A DNA stretch of 64,000 bases from Virgibacillus ndiopensis (GCF_900187325.1 NZ_FZMZ01000005.1:248001-312000); one strand, 5' to 3'. Numbered from the stretch's first letter, positions 35,126 through 46,243 are shown. Program-made: numbers and translations. Notes: generated by a model from the sequence alone, not told the origin.

Positions 35126-36901
35126 CTGAGTATTCATCATATATCAACTCAAGGTGGATCAAAGATAAGTCATACGCAACCAACACTTAGGGCAGGGCAA
35201 ATTATTCAAGGTAAAATATTAAAATTGTTTCCTAATCAAAAAGCACAAATACAACTTGGGTCCCAATCCATGATTGCTCAATTGGAAGCCTCCTTGTCCA
35301 CAGGTGAAAGCTATCATTTTCAAGTACAATCTACTGGTGACGTTATTCGTCTTAAGGTACTTGGTGAACAATTAAAAGGTCATATGCAGGAAAATGTGCT
35401 AAGTCTTATGCAACAACTAGGTCTTAAAGTGACGAAATCCAATCAAGCATTGATAAAGTTATTAATGGACAAAAAAGTTCCATTTGATAAAGAGCAATTA
35501 TTGAAAGCATTGGAGCTAGTAGAAAGCGCTAAAAACAAAGTCCAAGCGCAACAGGTATTAAAAGAGATGATAGCTAACAAATTACCAATTACAGATTCTA
35601 TCTTTCAAGCTTTGTATACCAAAAGTACAAGTGGTTTGTCTGAGCAAATGAATGCACTTTTAGTACAATTAAAACAAGATGCTAATCCAGGACCATTAAA
35701 GCAAAATTTGATCGATCGACTTTCAATGATGACGGATCGGCCATCAAGCGGGAAAGATATGTTGGTTAAGCAAATAATCTCTGAAGCTAAGATAAATAAT
35801 CAACAATTATTTAATCTATTAAAAGCGTCTGGTGCAATTCATTCTAAAATTAATTTTGCATCGTGGAAAGCGCAATGGGAGAATTTCTCTAATGAGAATA
35901 ATGCTCAGTTTAACCTACCATCTAAAAAGCTGCCTTTTCAATTTAATCATGAAAAAAGTATCCAGATGCTTGAACAATTTAATGAGACTGGAAAACGTGT
36001 ACTAGGATTGCTACAGCAATGGGGGAAAGTGATCGGTCAGACGTTGCAAACCAATTCATCGTTGAGAAATCACGATTTTACTGCTTTTAAACAACAAATT
36101 GAACAGTCGTTGTTACCAACACTAACAAGTAAGCGGCAACAACAAATCACAGAACTTCTACAAAATAACTCAGAATCGTTAAGTAAGCTGTTAGCACGGA
36201 TACAAGCATTAGCTAACAATTCCTCCAATTCGCAGGTTGAACAGCTTTTGCTGAACGTAAAGCAAGGGGAATCATTACTTTTTACAAATCCTAAAGAACA
36301 GTTTTTATCCCAAATGCGACAGGTTTTACAGTATACTGGGTTATCTGATGAAAATCAGGTGATGAATAATCAACACCAAACAGCTACAATTAAATCGATG
36401 TTAACCCAATTGCTACAACAAAGTGATGGTATAGTAACTGAACGGTCACAGCAGTTGTTACATGTTATTAATGGTCTACAAATACATTCCGTTAACGAAT
36501 CGGCCAATTTCCTCCAGGCAAGTATACAGCTGCCAGGTGAAAGACTTGGGCTACATGAGGATATGCAGCTAGATTTTGAGGGGAAGAAAACCGAAAATGG
36601 CGAAATTAATCCTGATTTTTGTCGAATATTGTTTTATTTAAATTTAAGTAATTTAAACGAGACAGTAATTGATATGAACATTCAAAAACGTACTGTTGCT
36701 GTAACTATTTTTAACGATTATGATGGTTTAAATGATAAGGTAAACGAGCTGAAACCACTGTTAAAACAAGGGCTCGAATCGATAGAGTATCATTTGTCAA
36801 ACGTCTCTGTGAAAAACTTACAACAAGGTGATATACATACGCTTGAAACCTCAAGACGTAGTAACAATATTTCGTTGCAGGGAGTGGATTATCGCGTATG
36901 A
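35126..36901 (+). CDS. ylqG: YlqG, FliK-like hook-length-control-type protein
   Basis: Large Gln-rich protein of unknown function whose C-terminal part resembles the flagellar hook-length control domain. The first usual start in frame is TTG 35225, but it has no ribosome site. GGGAGGTG (35111-35118) is followed 7 nt later by an in-frame CTG (35126), giving 33 more residues (SIHHISTQGGSKISH... LRAGQIIQGKILKLFPN), and this N-terminus aligns with B. subtilis YlqG (LRPGQVIQGKVLKLYPN). So CTG is probably the start and the product is 591 residues. It overlaps ylqH by 4 nt. Confidence 0.85.
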   Translation: MSIHHISTQGGSKISHTQPTLRAGQIIQGKILKLFPNQKAQIQLGSQSMIAQLEASLSTGESYHFQVQSTGDVIRLKVLGEQLKGHMQENVLSLMQQLGLKVTKSNQALIKLLMDKKVPFDKEQLLKALELVESAKNKVQAQQVLKEMIANKLPITDSIFQALYTKSTSGLSEQMNALLVQLKQDANPGPLKQNLIDRLSMMTDRPSSGKDMLVKQIISEAKINNQQLFNLLKASGAIHSKINFASWKAQWENFSNENNAQFNLPSKKLPFQFNHEKSIQMLEQFNETGKRVLGLLQQWGKVIGQTLQTNSSLRNHDFTAFKQQIEQSLLPTLTSKRQQQITELLQNNSESLSKLLARIQALANNSSNSQVEQLLLNVKQGESLLFTNPKEQFLSQMRQVLQYTGLSDENQVMNNQHQTATIKSMLTQLLQQSDGIVTERSQQLLHVINGLQIHSVNESANFLQASIQLPGERLGLHEDMQLDFEGKKTENGEINPDFCRILFYLNLSNLNETVIDMNIQKRTVAVTIFNDYDGLNDKVNELKPLLKQGLESIEYHLSNVSVKNLQQGDIHTLETSRRSNNISLQGVDYRV

Positions 36902-37164
36902 ATTCTAGAAAAAAAGCAGCGGCATTACGCTATAATACAGGGCGGGATAACGCCCCAAAAGTCACTGCAACAGGAAAAGGATTAGTGGCAGACAATATCA
37001 TTTCTAAGGCAAAAGAGAGCAATGTGCCAATTCAAGAGGATTCAACATTAGTGGAACTACTTGCAGAACTAAATATTAATGAAACGATTCCTGAAGAATT
37101 GTATCAAGCAGTTGCTGAAGTGTTTGCATTTGTTTACCGTACTGATCAAGGTATGAATGACTAA
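36898..37164 (+). CDS. ylqH: YlqH, FlhB C-terminal-domain homolog
   Basis: An 88-residue protein similar to the cytoplasmic domain of FlhB but without the membrane part and without a clear NPTH self-cleavage motif (the region reads ALRYNTGRDNAPKVTATGKG). It is coupled to ylqG (ATGA overlap). A FliK-like and an FlhB-like protein made together resemble a flagellar substrate-specificity switch pair; the role is unknown. Confidence 0.88.
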   Translation: MNSRKKAAALRYNTGRDNAPKVTATGKGLVADNIISKAKESNVPIQEDSTLVELLAELNINETIPEELYQAVAEVFAFVYRTDQGMND

Positions 37165-37217
37165 ATTATCAGAACCTAAACGCTATTACGACCCTTTGCA
37201 ACAAAGTTCGCTTATTC

Positions 37218-37246
37218 TTGTGAAATTTGTTGTTTTTTAATACAAT
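37218..37246 (+). promoter_or_regulatory. Sigma-A promoter of sucCD
   Basis: -35 TTGTGA (37218-37223), 17-bp spacer, -10 TACAAT (37241-37246), 34 bp before the sucC start. No cre site or other operator was obvious. Confidence 0.7.
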
Positions 37247-37280
37247 AGAAATGCAGTGAATTTTGATGGGAGGATGAAGA

Positions 37281-38441
37281 ATGAACATTCATGAGTATCA
37301 AGGCAAAGAAATTTTGCGTAAATATGGTGTTAACGTTCCAAATGGCCATGTTGCATATACTGTAGATGAAGCTGTAGAAGCTGCTAAAAAATTAAGTACA
37401 GATGTAACAGTAGTAAAAGCACAAATCCATGCTGGAGGACGAGGTAAAGCTGGCGGGGTTAAGGTTGCAAAAAATTTAGAAGAAGTGCGTACATATGCTG
37501 GGGAGATTTTAGGTAAAACACTTGTTACGCATCAAACTGGTCCAGAAGGTAAGGAAGTAAAACGCTTGCTTATTGAGGAAGGCTGCGATATTAAAAAAGA
37601 ATACTATGTAGGACTTGTTTTAGACCGTGCTACTTCTCGCGTTGTTATGATGGCATCTGAAGAAGGCGGTACTGAAATTGAAGAGGTTGCTGCAGAAACA
37701 CCGGAGAAAATCTTTAAAGAAGTTATTGATCCGGTTGTTGGCTTATCTGGATATCAAGCTCGCAGACTAGCATTCAATATTAATATTCCAGATGAACTCT
37801 TAAATAAAGCTGTTAAATTCATGACTGGTCTTTATAATGCATTTGTTGAAAAAGATTGCTCAATTGCAGAGATTAACCCACTTGTTACAACTGGTGATGG
37901 TGAAGTACTCGCACTTGATGCAAAGCTAAACTTTGATGACAACGCATTGTTCCGTCAAAAAGATGTTGTTGAATTTCGTGATTTAGCTGAAGAAGATGAA
38001 AAAGAAATCGAAGCTTCTAAATACGATTTAAGTTACGTTGCTTTAGACGGAAATATTGGCTGCATGGTTAACGGTGCTGGACTTGCAATGTCTACAATGG
38101 ATATTATTAAGCATTCTGGCGGAGAACCGGCTAACTTCCTTGACGTTGGGGGCGGTGCAACTGCTGAGAAAGTTACGGAAGCATTTAAAATCATTTTGTC
38201 CGATCCAAATGTAAAAGGTATTTTTGTTAATATTTTCGGTGGAATTATGAAATGTGATGTTATTGCTGAAGGTGTTGTGGAAGCAACGAAACAGGTTGGA
38301 TTGGAAATGCCATTAGTCGTACGTTTAGAAGGTACGAATGTTGATTTAGGTAAGAACATCTTGAACGAATCAGGTTTAAATATTACATCCGCTGATTCAA
38401 TGGCTGATGGTGCTGAAAAAATCGTTTCAATGGTGAAATAA
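37281..38441 (+). CDS. sucC: Succinyl-CoA synthetase, beta subunit
   Basis: ADP/GDP-binding subunit of the TCA-cycle enzyme that makes ATP from succinyl-CoA. It is 386 residues with an ATP-grasp N-terminal domain ([29 protein letters not shown]) and a CoA-ligase-type C-terminal domain ([15 protein letters not shown]). GGGAGGA precedes ATG; sucD follows after 65 nt. Confidence 0.97.
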   Translation: MNIHEYQGKEILRKYGVNVPNGHVAYTVDEAVEAAKKLSTDVTVVKAQIHAGGRGKAGGVKVAKNLEEVRTYAGEILGKTLVTHQTGPEGKEVKRLLIEEGCDIKKEYYVGLVLDRATSRVVMMASEEGGTEIEEVAAETPEKIFKEVIDPVVGLSGYQARRLAFNINIPDELLNKAVKFMTGLYNAFVEKDCSIAEINPLVTTGDGEVLALDAKLNFDDNALFRQKDVVEFRDLAEEDEKEIEASKYDLSYVALDGNIGCMVNGAGLAMSTMDIIKHSGGEPANFLDVGGGATAEKVTEAFKIILSDPNVKGIFVNIFGGIMKCDVIAEGVVEATKQVGLEMPLVVRLEGTNVDLGKNILNESGLNITSADSMADGAEKIVSMVK

Positions 38442-38506
38442 ATTTTAAAATCATACCATGATCTTTGAAGAAATGGACAAAGAATGCGTAGAAAGGACGG
38501 ACGAAA

Positions 38507-39409
38507 ATGAGTGTATATGTTAATAAAGATACAAAAGTAATTGTCCAAGGAATAACTGGCGGCACAGCTAGATTTCATACAAAACAAATGCTTGAATATG
38601 GTACAAAAATCGTTGGTGGTGTTACACCGAAAAAAGGCGGTACAGAGGTTGAAGGTGTACCTGTTTTTAACACGGTAAAAGAAGCTGTAGACAAAACAGG
38701 AGCAACTGCTTCAGTAATCTACGTTCCAGCTCCATTTGCTGCAGACGCAATTTTAGAAGCTGTTGATGCAGAATTAGATCTTGCTATTTGTATTACAGAA
38801 CATATTCCAGTTATGGATATGGTTAAAGTTAAACGTTATATGGAAGGCAAGAAAACCCGTCTAGTAGGACCGAACTGCCCAGGAGTTATTACACCTGATG
38901 AATGTAAAATTGGTATAATGCCTGGTTATATCCATAAAAAAGGCCATATTGGCGTAGTTTCCCGTTCAGGAACACTAACATATGAAGCAGTACATCAATT
39001 ATCTGAAGCTGGTTATGGTCAAACAACTGCTGTAGGTATTGGTGGAGACCCGGTTAACGGAACTGACTTCATTGATGTATTATCAGCATTTAATGAAGAT
39101 CCAGAAACAGAAGCAGTTATTATGATTGGTGAAATCGGTGGTACTGCTGAAGAAGAAGCAGCTGAATGGGTGAAAGCAAACATGAAAAAACCTGTTGTTG
39201 GCTTCATTGGCGGCGCAACTGCTCCTCCAGGAAAACGCATGGGTCATGCTGGTGCAATCATTTCTGGTGGTAAAGGAACAGCAGACGAAAAAATCCGCGT
39301 TATGAACGAATGTGGAATTAAAGTCGCTGAAACTCCAGCAGTAATGGGAGAAACAATGATCAGTGTATTAAAAGAAAATAATTTAGATGTAAAATGTAAA
39401 ACGCATTAA
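38507..39409 (+). CDS. sucD: Succinyl-CoA synthetase, alpha subunit
   Basis: CoA-binding, phospho-histidine subunit. It is 300 residues: the N-terminal Rossmann motif [38 protein letters not shown] and the active-site His in [10 protein letters not shown] (about residue 246). A terminator follows. Confidence 0.97.
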   Translation: MSVYVNKDTKVIVQGITGGTARFHTKQMLEYGTKIVGGVTPKKGGTEVEGVPVFNTVKEAVDKTGATASVIYVPAPFAADAILEAVDAELDLAICITEHIPVMDMVKVKRYMEGKKTRLVGPNCPGVITPDECKIGIMPGYIHKKGHIGVVSRSGTLTYEAVHQLSEAGYGQTTAVGIGGDPVNGTDFIDVLSAFNEDPETEAVIMIGEIGGTAEEEAAEWVKANMKKPVVGFIGGATAPPGKRMGHAGAIISGGKGTADEKIRVMNECGIKVAETPAVMGETMISVLKENNLDVKCKTH

Positions 39410-39415
39410 TCTATG

Positions 39416-39462
39416 AAGTTGCATAGCAGGGTGGGGCCAGTCCCCACTCTATGCAACTTATT
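39416..39462 (+). terminator. Intrinsic terminator after sucD
   Basis: AAGTTGCATAG (39416-39426) pairs with CTATGCAACTT (39449-39459), with inner GTGGGG/CCCCAC. An ATG inside the right arm (39451) opens the dprA frame but is unlikely to be its start. Confidence 0.88.
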
Positions 39463-39501
39463 AAAATAAGTACAAAAATAGACTCTAGAGGATGTGATTT
39501 A

Positions 39502-40401
39502 TTGAAATCTATACGAAAAAAGTTAATTTGTTTACATCGTTGCCAAGGAATAACAAGACGCACCGTTGCTAAAATGCTTCATTATGATCCTTCATTAAAA
39601 AACCTCTACAATTTATCGTCTTCACAACTGAGCAAGCACTTTTCCATACCTCAAAAAAATGCACAACAACTATACACCGATCTCCATAATCAACAATTTT
39701 ATGACAAAATAAAGCAAGATTTAGCTCAATACACTGTTTTAACCATAGTTGACGAAAACTACCCTCCTGTGTTAAAAACTATAAAAGACCCTCCGTTAGT
39801 GCTTTATGCATTTGGTGATACAAGTTTATTACATCATAGACCCGCTCTAAGTGTGATTGGAACACGTGCACCTTCACAGAACGCCTTTGCAAAAATGGAT
39901 TGTATATTAAAAACATTAATTCAGGAAAAATGGCTAATTGTCAGTGGTATGGCTCAGGGAATAGATAGTTATGCACATCAATTGGCTTTACAATATTTCG
40001 GTAAAACGATAGCTGTTCTTGGTGGTGGCTTTGACCACATATATCCAAAGCAAAATACAGCACTATTTCATCAAATTGTCTCTAAAGGATTAATTTTATC
40101 TGAATACACACCAAGTACACCTCCAAAACGATTTCATTTCCCTGAAAGAAATCGAATTATAAGCGGACTTAGTTTTGGTACGTTAGTGATTGAAGCAACA
40201 GAGCGCAGCGGAACATTGATTACTGTTGATCAAGCATTAGATCAAGGAAGAGAAGTATATGCAGTACCTGATTCCCCTCTCCTACCGCAAACAAAGGGGT
40301 GTCATCGTATGATCCAAGATGGGGCAAAGCTGGTTCATGATGCAAGTGATATTGTTGAAGATTGGGAATATCTCAAGCGTTTTACTGCGATTTCTACATA
40401 A
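39502..40401 (+). CDS. dprA: DNA processing protein DprA (Smf)
   Basis: Binds incoming single-stranded DNA and loads RecA during natural transformation. The start is TTG 39502 after AGAGGATG, giving 299 residues; the upstream ATG at 39451 lies in a terminator stem. Motifs of the Rossmann-like core are visible: SVIGTRAPS, GMAQGIDSYAHQLAL, AVLGGGFDHIYPKQN and FPERNRIISGLS. Standard position between sucD and topA. Confidence 0.93.
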   Translation: MKSIRKKLICLHRCQGITRRTVAKMLHYDPSLKNLYNLSSSQLSKHFSIPQKNAQQLYTDLHNQQFYDKIKQDLAQYTVLTIVDENYPPVLKTIKDPPLVLYAFGDTSLLHHRPALSVIGTRAPSQNAFAKMDCILKTLIQEKWLIVSGMAQGIDSYAHQLALQYFGKTIAVLGGGFDHIYPKQNTALFHQIVSKGLILSEYTPSTPPKRFHFPERNRIISGLSFGTLVIEATERSGTLITVDQALDQGREVYAVPDSPLLPQTKGCHRMIQDGAKLVHDASDIVEDWEYLKRFTAIST

Positions 40402-40450
40402 AAAAATAAGAAAACGCTTACGATTAATATAAAAAATAATCATACTAAGT

Positions 40451-40479
40451 TTGACAAATCCATACGATATATTTAATAT
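40451..40479 (+). promoter_or_regulatory. Sigma-A promoter of topA
   Basis: -35 TTGACA (40451-40456, consensus), 17-bp spacer, -10 TAATAT (40474-40479), 55 bp before the topA start. Confidence 0.8.
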
Positions 40480-40534
40480 TAGTGAAGATTTCCAATTGTA
40501 ATTATGGTAACCTCATTTTGGGAGGAAAGAATAT

Positions 40535-42613
40535 ATGTCAGATTATCTTGTTATCGTTGAGTCGCCTGCTAAAGCGAAGACGATTGAACGATATTTAGGA
40601 AAAAAATATAAAGTTAAAGCTTCGATGGGTCATGTTCGGGATTTACCGAAGAGTCAAATGGGAGTGGATACTGAGAACGATTATAAACCAAAGTATATAA
40701 CGATTCGTGGTAAAGGTGATGTACTTAAAGAACTGAAATCAGCTGCTAAAAAAGCGAAAAAAGTATATCTTGCAGCCGACCCCGATAGAGAGGGAGAGGC
40801 AATAGCTTGGCATTTAGCTCATAGTTTAAACATTGATGAGAACTCACAATGTCGTGTTGTATTTAATGAGATTACCAAAGACGCTATTAAAGAGTCATTT
40901 AAACATCCGCGTTCAATCGATACAGATTTAGTCGCTGCACAACAAGCACGTAGGATTCTTGATCGCTTAGTAGGCTATAATATTAGTCCGTTATTATGGA
41001 AAAAAGTAAAAAAAGGTTTAAGTGCTGGGCGTGTACAATCGGTTGCTGTAAAAATGATTATCGACCGTGAAAAAGAAATTAATAAATTCGAACCAGAAGA
41101 GTACTGGTCGATTGAAGCTAATTTCCTTAAAGATAAAGAAACCTTTGAGGGTTCGTTTTATGGAATAGATAATAAAAAGCAAGAACTAAAAAACGAAAAC
41201 GATGTAACAGAAATTCAAAAGAAATTAGAAGGTAAATCATTTACCGTTGATAAAGTAAATAAACGAGAACGTAAACGAAATCCTGCTGTTCCTTTTACAA
41301 CATCATCATTACAACAAGAGGCAGCAAGAAAATTAAACTTCCGAGCCAAGAAAACCATGATGGTAGCGCAACAATTATATGAAGGTATCGATCTTGGAAA
41401 AAAAGCAGGTGGAATTACAGGTTTAATTACCTATATGCGTACAGATTCCACACGGATTTCACAAACTGCGAAGGAAGAAGCAAAAGGGTACATTGAAGAA
41501 AATCATGGCAAGGATTATGTAGGTCAAACGAAAAAAACAAAGAATAAAGAGGGTGCACAAGATGCCCATGAAGCTATAAGACCTACATCTGTTATTCGTG
41601 AACCGAAATCATTAAAAGCAATTTTATCACGAGATCAGCTTCGTCTTTACAAATTAATATGGGAACGGTTTTTAGCTAGCCAGATGGCACCAGCTGTGAT
41701 GGATACAATGACTGTTCACCTTTTAAATAATGGTGTTGAATTTCGTGCAACAGGCTCTAAAGTTAAATTTAAAGGGTTTATGAAAGTATATGTTGAAGGA
41801 AATGACGATAATAAAAAAGAAGAAAATAAATTTTTGCCCGATTTACAAGAAGGCATGAAAGTTGAAGCGCAGGATATCATACCGAATCAACACTTCACCC
41901 AGCCGCCACCAAGGTATACGGAGGCAAGACTTGTGCGAGCAATGGAAGAGCAAGGGATTGGACGTCCTTCAACCTATGCTCCTACGTTGGATACAATACA
42001 GCGTAGAGGGTATGTAAGTATTGATAATAAACGTTTTATTCCAACTGAGTTGGGGCAAATTGTTATCGAGTTACTTCAAGAGTTTTTTCCAGAGATTATT
42101 GACGTTGATTTCACGGTTAAAATGGAAGGTGACTTAGACTCCATTGAGGACGGTAAAGCAAATTGGGTGGGAATTCTAGATAGTTTTTACAAAGGATTCC
42201 ATCAACGCTTGGAAGTTGCAGAAGAAGAAATGGAAAAAATTGAAATCAAAGATGAGCAAGCAGGTATCGATTGTGAAAATTGCGGTCATGAAATGGTCTA
42301 TAAAATGGGACGTTATGGTAAATTTCTAGCTTGTTCCAATTTTCCAGAGTGCCGAAATACGAAACCAATTTTAAAAGAGATTGGTGTTAAATGTCCGAAA
42401 TGCAAGGAAGGCAATGTAGTAGAACGAAAATCTAAAAAGAAAAGAACATTTTATGGTTGTGATCGTTTTCCTGAATGTGATTTTGTTTCATGGGATAAAC
42501 CAATCTCAAGACCGTGTCCAAAATGTGAGTCATTACTTGTTGAAAAGCGAAGCAAAAAAGAAACACAAATTCAGTGTACAAATTGTGACTATAAAGAATC
42601 AACACAAAGCTAA
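40535..42613 (+). CDS. topA: DNA topoisomerase I
   Basis: Relaxes negative supercoils. It is 692 residues, essentially the B. subtilis length. The TOPRIM domain ([27 protein letters not shown]) is followed by the active-site Tyr in [12 protein letters not shown] (about 298) and three C-terminal four-Cys zinc ribbons (from about 583: [40 protein letters not shown]). GGGAGGAA precedes ATG. Confidence 0.98.
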   Translation: MSDYLVIVESPAKAKTIERYLGKKYKVKASMGHVRDLPKSQMGVDTENDYKPKYITIRGKGDVLKELKSAAKKAKKVYLAADPDREGEAIAWHLAHSLNIDENSQCRVVFNEITKDAIKESFKHPRSIDTDLVAAQQARRILDRLVGYNISPLLWKKVKKGLSAGRVQSVAVKMIIDREKEINKFEPEEYWSIEANFLKDKETFEGSFYGIDNKKQELKNENDVTEIQKKLEGKSFTVDKVNKRERKRNPAVPFTTSSLQQEAARKLNFRAKKTMMVAQQLYEGIDLGKKAGGITGLITYMRTDSTRISQTAKEEAKGYIEENHGKDYVGQTKKTKNKEGAQDAHEAIRPTSVIREPKSLKAILSRDQLRLYKLIWERFLASQMAPAVMDTMTVHLLNNGVEFRATGSKVKFKGFMKVYVEGNDDNKKEENKFLPDLQEGMKVEAQDIIPNQHFTQPPPRYTEARLVRAMEEQGIGRPSTYAPTLDTIQRRGYVSIDNKRFIPTELGQIVIELLQEFFPEIIDVDFTVKMEGDLDSIEDGKANWVGILDSFYKGFHQRLEVAEEEMEKIEIKDEQAGIDCENCGHEMVYKMGRYGKFLACSNFPECRNTKPILKEIGVKCPKCKEGNVVERKSKKKRTFYGCDRFPECDFVSWDKPISRPCPKCESLLVEKRSKKETQIQCTNCDYKESTQS

Positions 42614-42645
42614 GAAAAACTGCTCATTTCCTGAGCAGTTTTTCT
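42611..42645 (+). terminator. Intrinsic terminator after topA
   Basis: AAGAAAAACTGCTCA and TGAGCAGTTTTTCTT pair perfectly across TTTCC. Confidence 0.9.
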
Positions 42646-42755
42646 TATGAAATCATTTACTTGTGACGATTTTAGCAACTTTCTTCAAGGAATAACGTGC
42701 CAAGTTTTCTTTTTTATGAAAAAGGGTATGTTTTTTGAAAAGGGAGGTAATGAGA

Positions 42756-43067
42756 ATGCCTGATCGAAATACTTTTTATGTAACTGTTGATACCCAAGAA
42801 ATTCGTGAAATGCCAATCCCTGAGAGTGGAATCGAGTATGAAATTGAAGCATCACAGGAAGAAATAAAGCAAATTCAGGTACTGTTTAGAGAAAAAAATA
42901 CTAATGCTACAAACGCAGTGAAATATTTAGCGAAGCCATTTGACGAATGGGGTGCGGACGCGGAAAGAAATAAGTATGATGAACATTTGGTTACTATTTA
43001 TCGGCGTTTATATGAACTAGGAACTGCAGAAACAAAAAGGAAAATTAATGAAATAGGGCTATTTTAA
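42756..43067 (+). CDS. Conserved-looking small protein, function unknown
   Basis: A 103-residue acidic, soluble protein. The start is ATG 42756, 8 nt after GGGAGGT; two earlier in-frame starts overlap that site. It begins MPDRNTFYVTVDTQEIREM and contains FDEWGADAERNKYDEH and a helical C-terminus (IYRRLYELGTAETKRKINEI). No membrane helix or known motif was recognised. It occupies the place where trmFO stands in B. subtilis (topA-trmFO-xerC) but is unrelated to that 435-residue flavoprotein. Confidence 0.7.
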   Translation: MPDRNTFYVTVDTQEIREMPIPESGIEYEIEASQEEIKQIQVLFREKNTNATNAVKYLAKPFDEWGADAERNKYDEHLVTIYRRLYELGTAETKRKINEIGLF

Positions 43068-43270
43068 TTTCAGAGTTAAATTGTCTATGTATAAAAAACT
43101 TTTTAGAATTGTTCAATAGCTGTTTATTGACTATTTAATTTGGACAAGATATAATAACGAATTGGTAAGTTAATTTACTTGACAGTAATAATACAAAACT
43201 AATATAAATTGGTATAGATAAAGATGCATTACGGTCAATTCAGAATTTTATTATAATTTAGTCAAGTTTA

Positions 43271-43299
43271 TTGCTTTCCGGTTTGTAATATGATATGAT
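43271..43299 (+). promoter_or_regulatory. Sigma-A promoter of the xerC-hslV-hslU-codY operon
   Basis: -35 TTGCTT (43271-43276), 17-bp spacer, -10 TATGAT (43294-43299), ending 27 bp before the xerC start. Confidence 0.7.
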
Positions 43300-43326
43300 T
43301 TATTCGCTGTTTTGCGGGGTGAAGTA

Positions 43327-44268
43327 TTGAATAGTTTTCCTACTACTTGTGATGCATTTATCGAATATTTACAAATAGAAAAAAATGCGTCGCCTTATAC
43401 TGTGAAGTATTATCTGAATGATCTGGAAACGTTCTTTACCTTTTTAAAACAAGAGGGAATTGTTAACTTGCAAGAGGTTGACACGAAAGTTGTACGTCTT
43501 TTTTTAACCACTCTTTATGACAAAAAATTGAGTAGACGATCTGTATCTAGAAAAATCTCTAGCTTGAGAAGTTTTTATAAATTTTTGGAACGAGAAGAAA
43601 ATGTACAAATCAATCCATTTCTTCATTTAACATTACCTAAAGCTAAGAAACCGATTCCGGGATTTTTATATATGAAAGAGCTTGAGAAACTATTTGAAAC
43701 TAGTGACATTACAGATCCAATCGGCCAACGAAATCAAGCAATATTAGAAACGTTATATGCAACGGGTATGCGTGTAAGTGAATGCCAGGGATTGACACTT
43801 GATTCGATAGATTTTTCAATTGGAACAATGTTTGTCAAAGGAAAAGGAAGAAAAGAACGCTATATACCTTTTGGCCGTTTTGCGGAAATCGCTCTAGAGA
43901 CCTACATAAATGAAGGTAGAAATCAACTTCTTGAGAAAGCAAAAGCAACAACTAATTCTGTCTTTTTAAATGCTAGAGGCGGTCCATTAACAGCAAGAGG
44001 AATTCGACTAATTTTGAATAAAATGGTAGAACAAGCGGCATTAACAGTACGTATTCATCCTCACAAATTACGACATACATTTGCAACACATATGTTAAAT
44101 GCTGGTGCAGATTTACGTACTGTTCAAGAACTTTTAGGTCATGAAAGTTTATCATCTACGCAAATTTATACACATGTGACGAAAGATCGATTACGTAGTG
44201 TGTATATGAACAGCCACCCAAGAGCAAGTGATCAAAATTCTGATCGAAGAGGTGAGGATAGTGAATAA
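43327..44268 (+). CDS. xerC: Site-specific tyrosine recombinase XerC (CodV)
   Basis: Works with XerD at dif to resolve chromosome dimers. The start is TTG 43327 after GCGGGGTGAAG; an in-frame TTG at 43312 overlaps that site. It is 313 residues, with an N-terminal SAM-like DNA-binding domain and a catalytic domain containing [49 protein letters not shown]. The catalytic R, K, H-x-x-R, H and Tyr are all present. It overlaps hslV by 8 nt. Confidence 0.95.
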   Translation: MNSFPTTCDAFIEYLQIEKNASPYTVKYYLNDLETFFTFLKQEGIVNLQEVDTKVVRLFLTTLYDKKLSRRSVSRKISSLRSFYKFLEREENVQINPFLHLTLPKAKKPIPGFLYMKELEKLFETSDITDPIGQRNQAILETLYATGMRVSECQGLTLDSIDFSIGTMFVKGKGRKERYIPFGRFAEIALETYINEGRNQLLEKAKATTNSVFLNARGGPLTARGIRLILNKMVEQAALTVRIHPHKLRHTFATHMLNAGADLRTVQELLGHESLSSTQIYTHVTKDRLRSVYMNSHPRASDQNSDRRGEDSE

Positions 44269-44806
44269 TGAGATGCATGCTACAACTATTTTTGCAATCA
44301 TGCACGATGGGCAATGCGCAATGAGTGGAGATGGTCAGGTAACCTTAGGAAATGCTGTTGTAATGAAACATAAAGCTCGTAAGGTACGTACATTATTTAA
44401 TGGGCAGGTTTTAGCCGGATTTGCTGGATCAGTTGCAGACGCTTTTACCTTGTTTGAAAAATTTGAGGCAAAGCTTGAGGCATTCGAGGGGAACCTTGCA
44501 CGAGCTTCTGTTGAGCTTGCCAAGGAATGGCGAAGTGATAAGGTTCTTAGAAAATTAGAAGCAATGTTAATTGTGATGAATAAACACGGCATGTTTCTAG
44601 TTTCAGGAACCGGCGAAGTAATTGAACCGGATGATGGCATTTTAGCTATTGGATCAGGTGGAAATTATGCTTTGAGTGCAGGTCGAGCTTTGAAACGGTA
44701 TAGTGCAAGTTTATCAGCTAAAGAAATCGCGCAGGCAGCCTTAGAAATAGCTGGAGAAATATGTGTTTATACTAACGACCATATTACATTGGAAGTGCTT
44801 GACTAA
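44261..44806 (+). CDS. hslV: ATP-dependent protease peptidase subunit HslV (ClpQ)
   Basis: Proteasome-like peptidase partnered by HslU. The best start is GTG 44261 (GAGGTGAGG just upstream), giving [11 protein letters not shown] and 181 residues; ATG 44273 is an alternative. [34 protein letters not shown] and [14 protein letters not shown] are hallmarks. As in other Firmicutes, residues precede the TTI that forms the N-terminus in E. coli HslV; the Ser reported as the mature N-terminus of B. subtilis ClpQ is Asn here. Confidence 0.94.
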   Translation: MNNEMHATTIFAIMHDGQCAMSGDGQVTLGNAVVMKHKARKVRTLFNGQVLAGFAGSVADAFTLFEKFEAKLEAFEGNLARASVELAKEWRSDKVLRKLEAMLIVMNKHGMFLVSGTGEVIEPDDGILAIGSGGNYALSAGRALKRYSASLSAKEIAQAALEIAGEICVYTNDHITLEVLD

Positions 44807-44824
44807 AAGGAGGGCATTTAACTT

Positions 44825-46216
44825 ATGGGAATTGATTTTACTCCAAAGCAAATCGTGGATCAATTGGATCAATACATCATTGGTCAGCATCAGGCAAAAA
44901 AGTCAGTTGCTGTTGCATTAAGAAATCGCTATCGACGAATGCAGTTAGATGACTCAATTAAAGATGAGATAGTTCCGAAAAACATTCTTATGATTGGACC
45001 AACTGGTGTAGGGAAAACAGAGATTGCAAGGCGCTTAGCGAAACTTGTTGGAGCTCCATTTATCAAAGTTGAGGCAACTAAGTTTACCGAAGTCGGTTAC
45101 GTGGGGCGAGATGTTGAGTCGATGGTTCGTGATTTAGTTGAGATGTCCATGCGAATGGTAAAAGAGGAAAAAATGGCTGAGGTTAAGGGTAAGGCTGAAA
45201 TGGAAGCCAACAAGGTGCTTGTACAATTGTTGGTTCCACAAGCTAAAAAGCAAACTAACATCAAGAATCCATTTGAAATGCTTTTTGCGGGACAGTCTGA
45301 GGACGATGATGACGCCGATCAGGACAAATCTGACGAAATCAAGAACAAACGGAAGCGTATCGAACATCAGTTAGCTTTAGGTGAATTAGAAGATCATATG
45401 GTTACTGTAGAAATAGAAGAACTCCCTCCTTCTATGTTTGATATGCTTCAAGGATCTGGGATGGAACAAATGGGTATGAATATGCAAGATGCTTTAGGGC
45501 AATTCATGCCGAAGAAAAAGAAAAAACGTAAGCTTCCCGTTTCAGAGGCACGCAAGGTGTTAACACAACAGGAAGCACAAAAGCTTGTAGATATGGAAGA
45601 GGCAGCACAAGAAGCTATCCAACTGGCTGAGCAATCCGGAATATTATTCATTGATGAAATTGACAAAGTTGCTGGAAAAGGTGACAACAATGCAAATGTC
45701 TCAAGAGAAGGTGTACAACGTGATATTTTACCTATCGTAGAGGGATCTACAGTTGTTACCAAACACGGACCAGTTAAGACAGATCACATGCTCTTTATTG
45801 CTGCAGGTGCATTCCATATGGCAAAACCATCGGATTTAATACCGGAGCTTCAAGGTAGATTTCCGATTCGTGTAGAACTTGAGAAGTTATCTGTCGAAGA
45901 CTTTAGACGTATTTTAAAAGAACCGTCAAACGCGTTACTTAAACAATATCAAGCAATGTTAAAAACAGAAGGTATAAATGTTGTTTTTACAGACAAAGCT
46001 GAGATTAGACTGGCAGAAATTGCATATCAGGTGAATCAAGACACAGATAATATTGGAGCGCGTCGTCTTCACACGATTTTAGAAAAGCTTCTTGAGGATT
46101 TATCTTTTGAAGCACCTGACATTACAATGGAGACAATTGAAATTACTCCAGAATATGTTGATAAAAAGTTAAGTACTATTGTAAAAAATAAAGATTTAAG
46201 TCAATTTATACTATAG
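44825..46216 (+). CDS. hslU: ATP-dependent protease ATPase subunit HslU (ClpY)
   Basis: AAA+ unfoldase of the HslUV complex. It is 463 residues: LTPKQ-type start ([17 protein letters not shown]), Walker [10 protein letters not shown], the pore motif GYVGRDVES, an insertion (I) domain of about 130 residues rich in charge, Walker [10 protein letters not shown] and the C-terminal [20 protein letters not shown]. Confidence 0.97.
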   Translation: MGIDFTPKQIVDQLDQYIIGQHQAKKSVAVALRNRYRRMQLDDSIKDEIVPKNILMIGPTGVGKTEIARRLAKLVGAPFIKVEATKFTEVGYVGRDVESMVRDLVEMSMRMVKEEKMAEVKGKAEMEANKVLVQLLVPQAKKQTNIKNPFEMLFAGQSEDDDDADQDKSDEIKNKRKRIEHQLALGELEDHMVTVEIEELPPSMFDMLQGSGMEQMGMNMQDALGQFMPKKKKKRKLPVSEARKVLTQQEAQKLVDMEEAAQEAIQLAEQSGILFIDEIDKVAGKGDNNANVSREGVQRDILPIVEGSTVVTKHGPVKTDHMLFIAAGAFHMAKPSDLIPELQGRFPIRVELEKLSVEDFRRILKEPSNALLKQYQAMLKTEGINVVFTDKAEIRLAEIAYQVNQDTDNIGARRLHTILEKLLEDLSFEAPDITMETIEITPEYVDKKLSTIVKNKDLSQFIL

Positions 46217-46243
46217 TTTTAAATAATGAAATGGAGGATTAAC

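Noticed and set aside
39451-39501. ATG start for dprA at 39451
   Set aside because: It lies in the right arm of the sucD terminator and has no ribosome site; TTG 39502 gives the family length.
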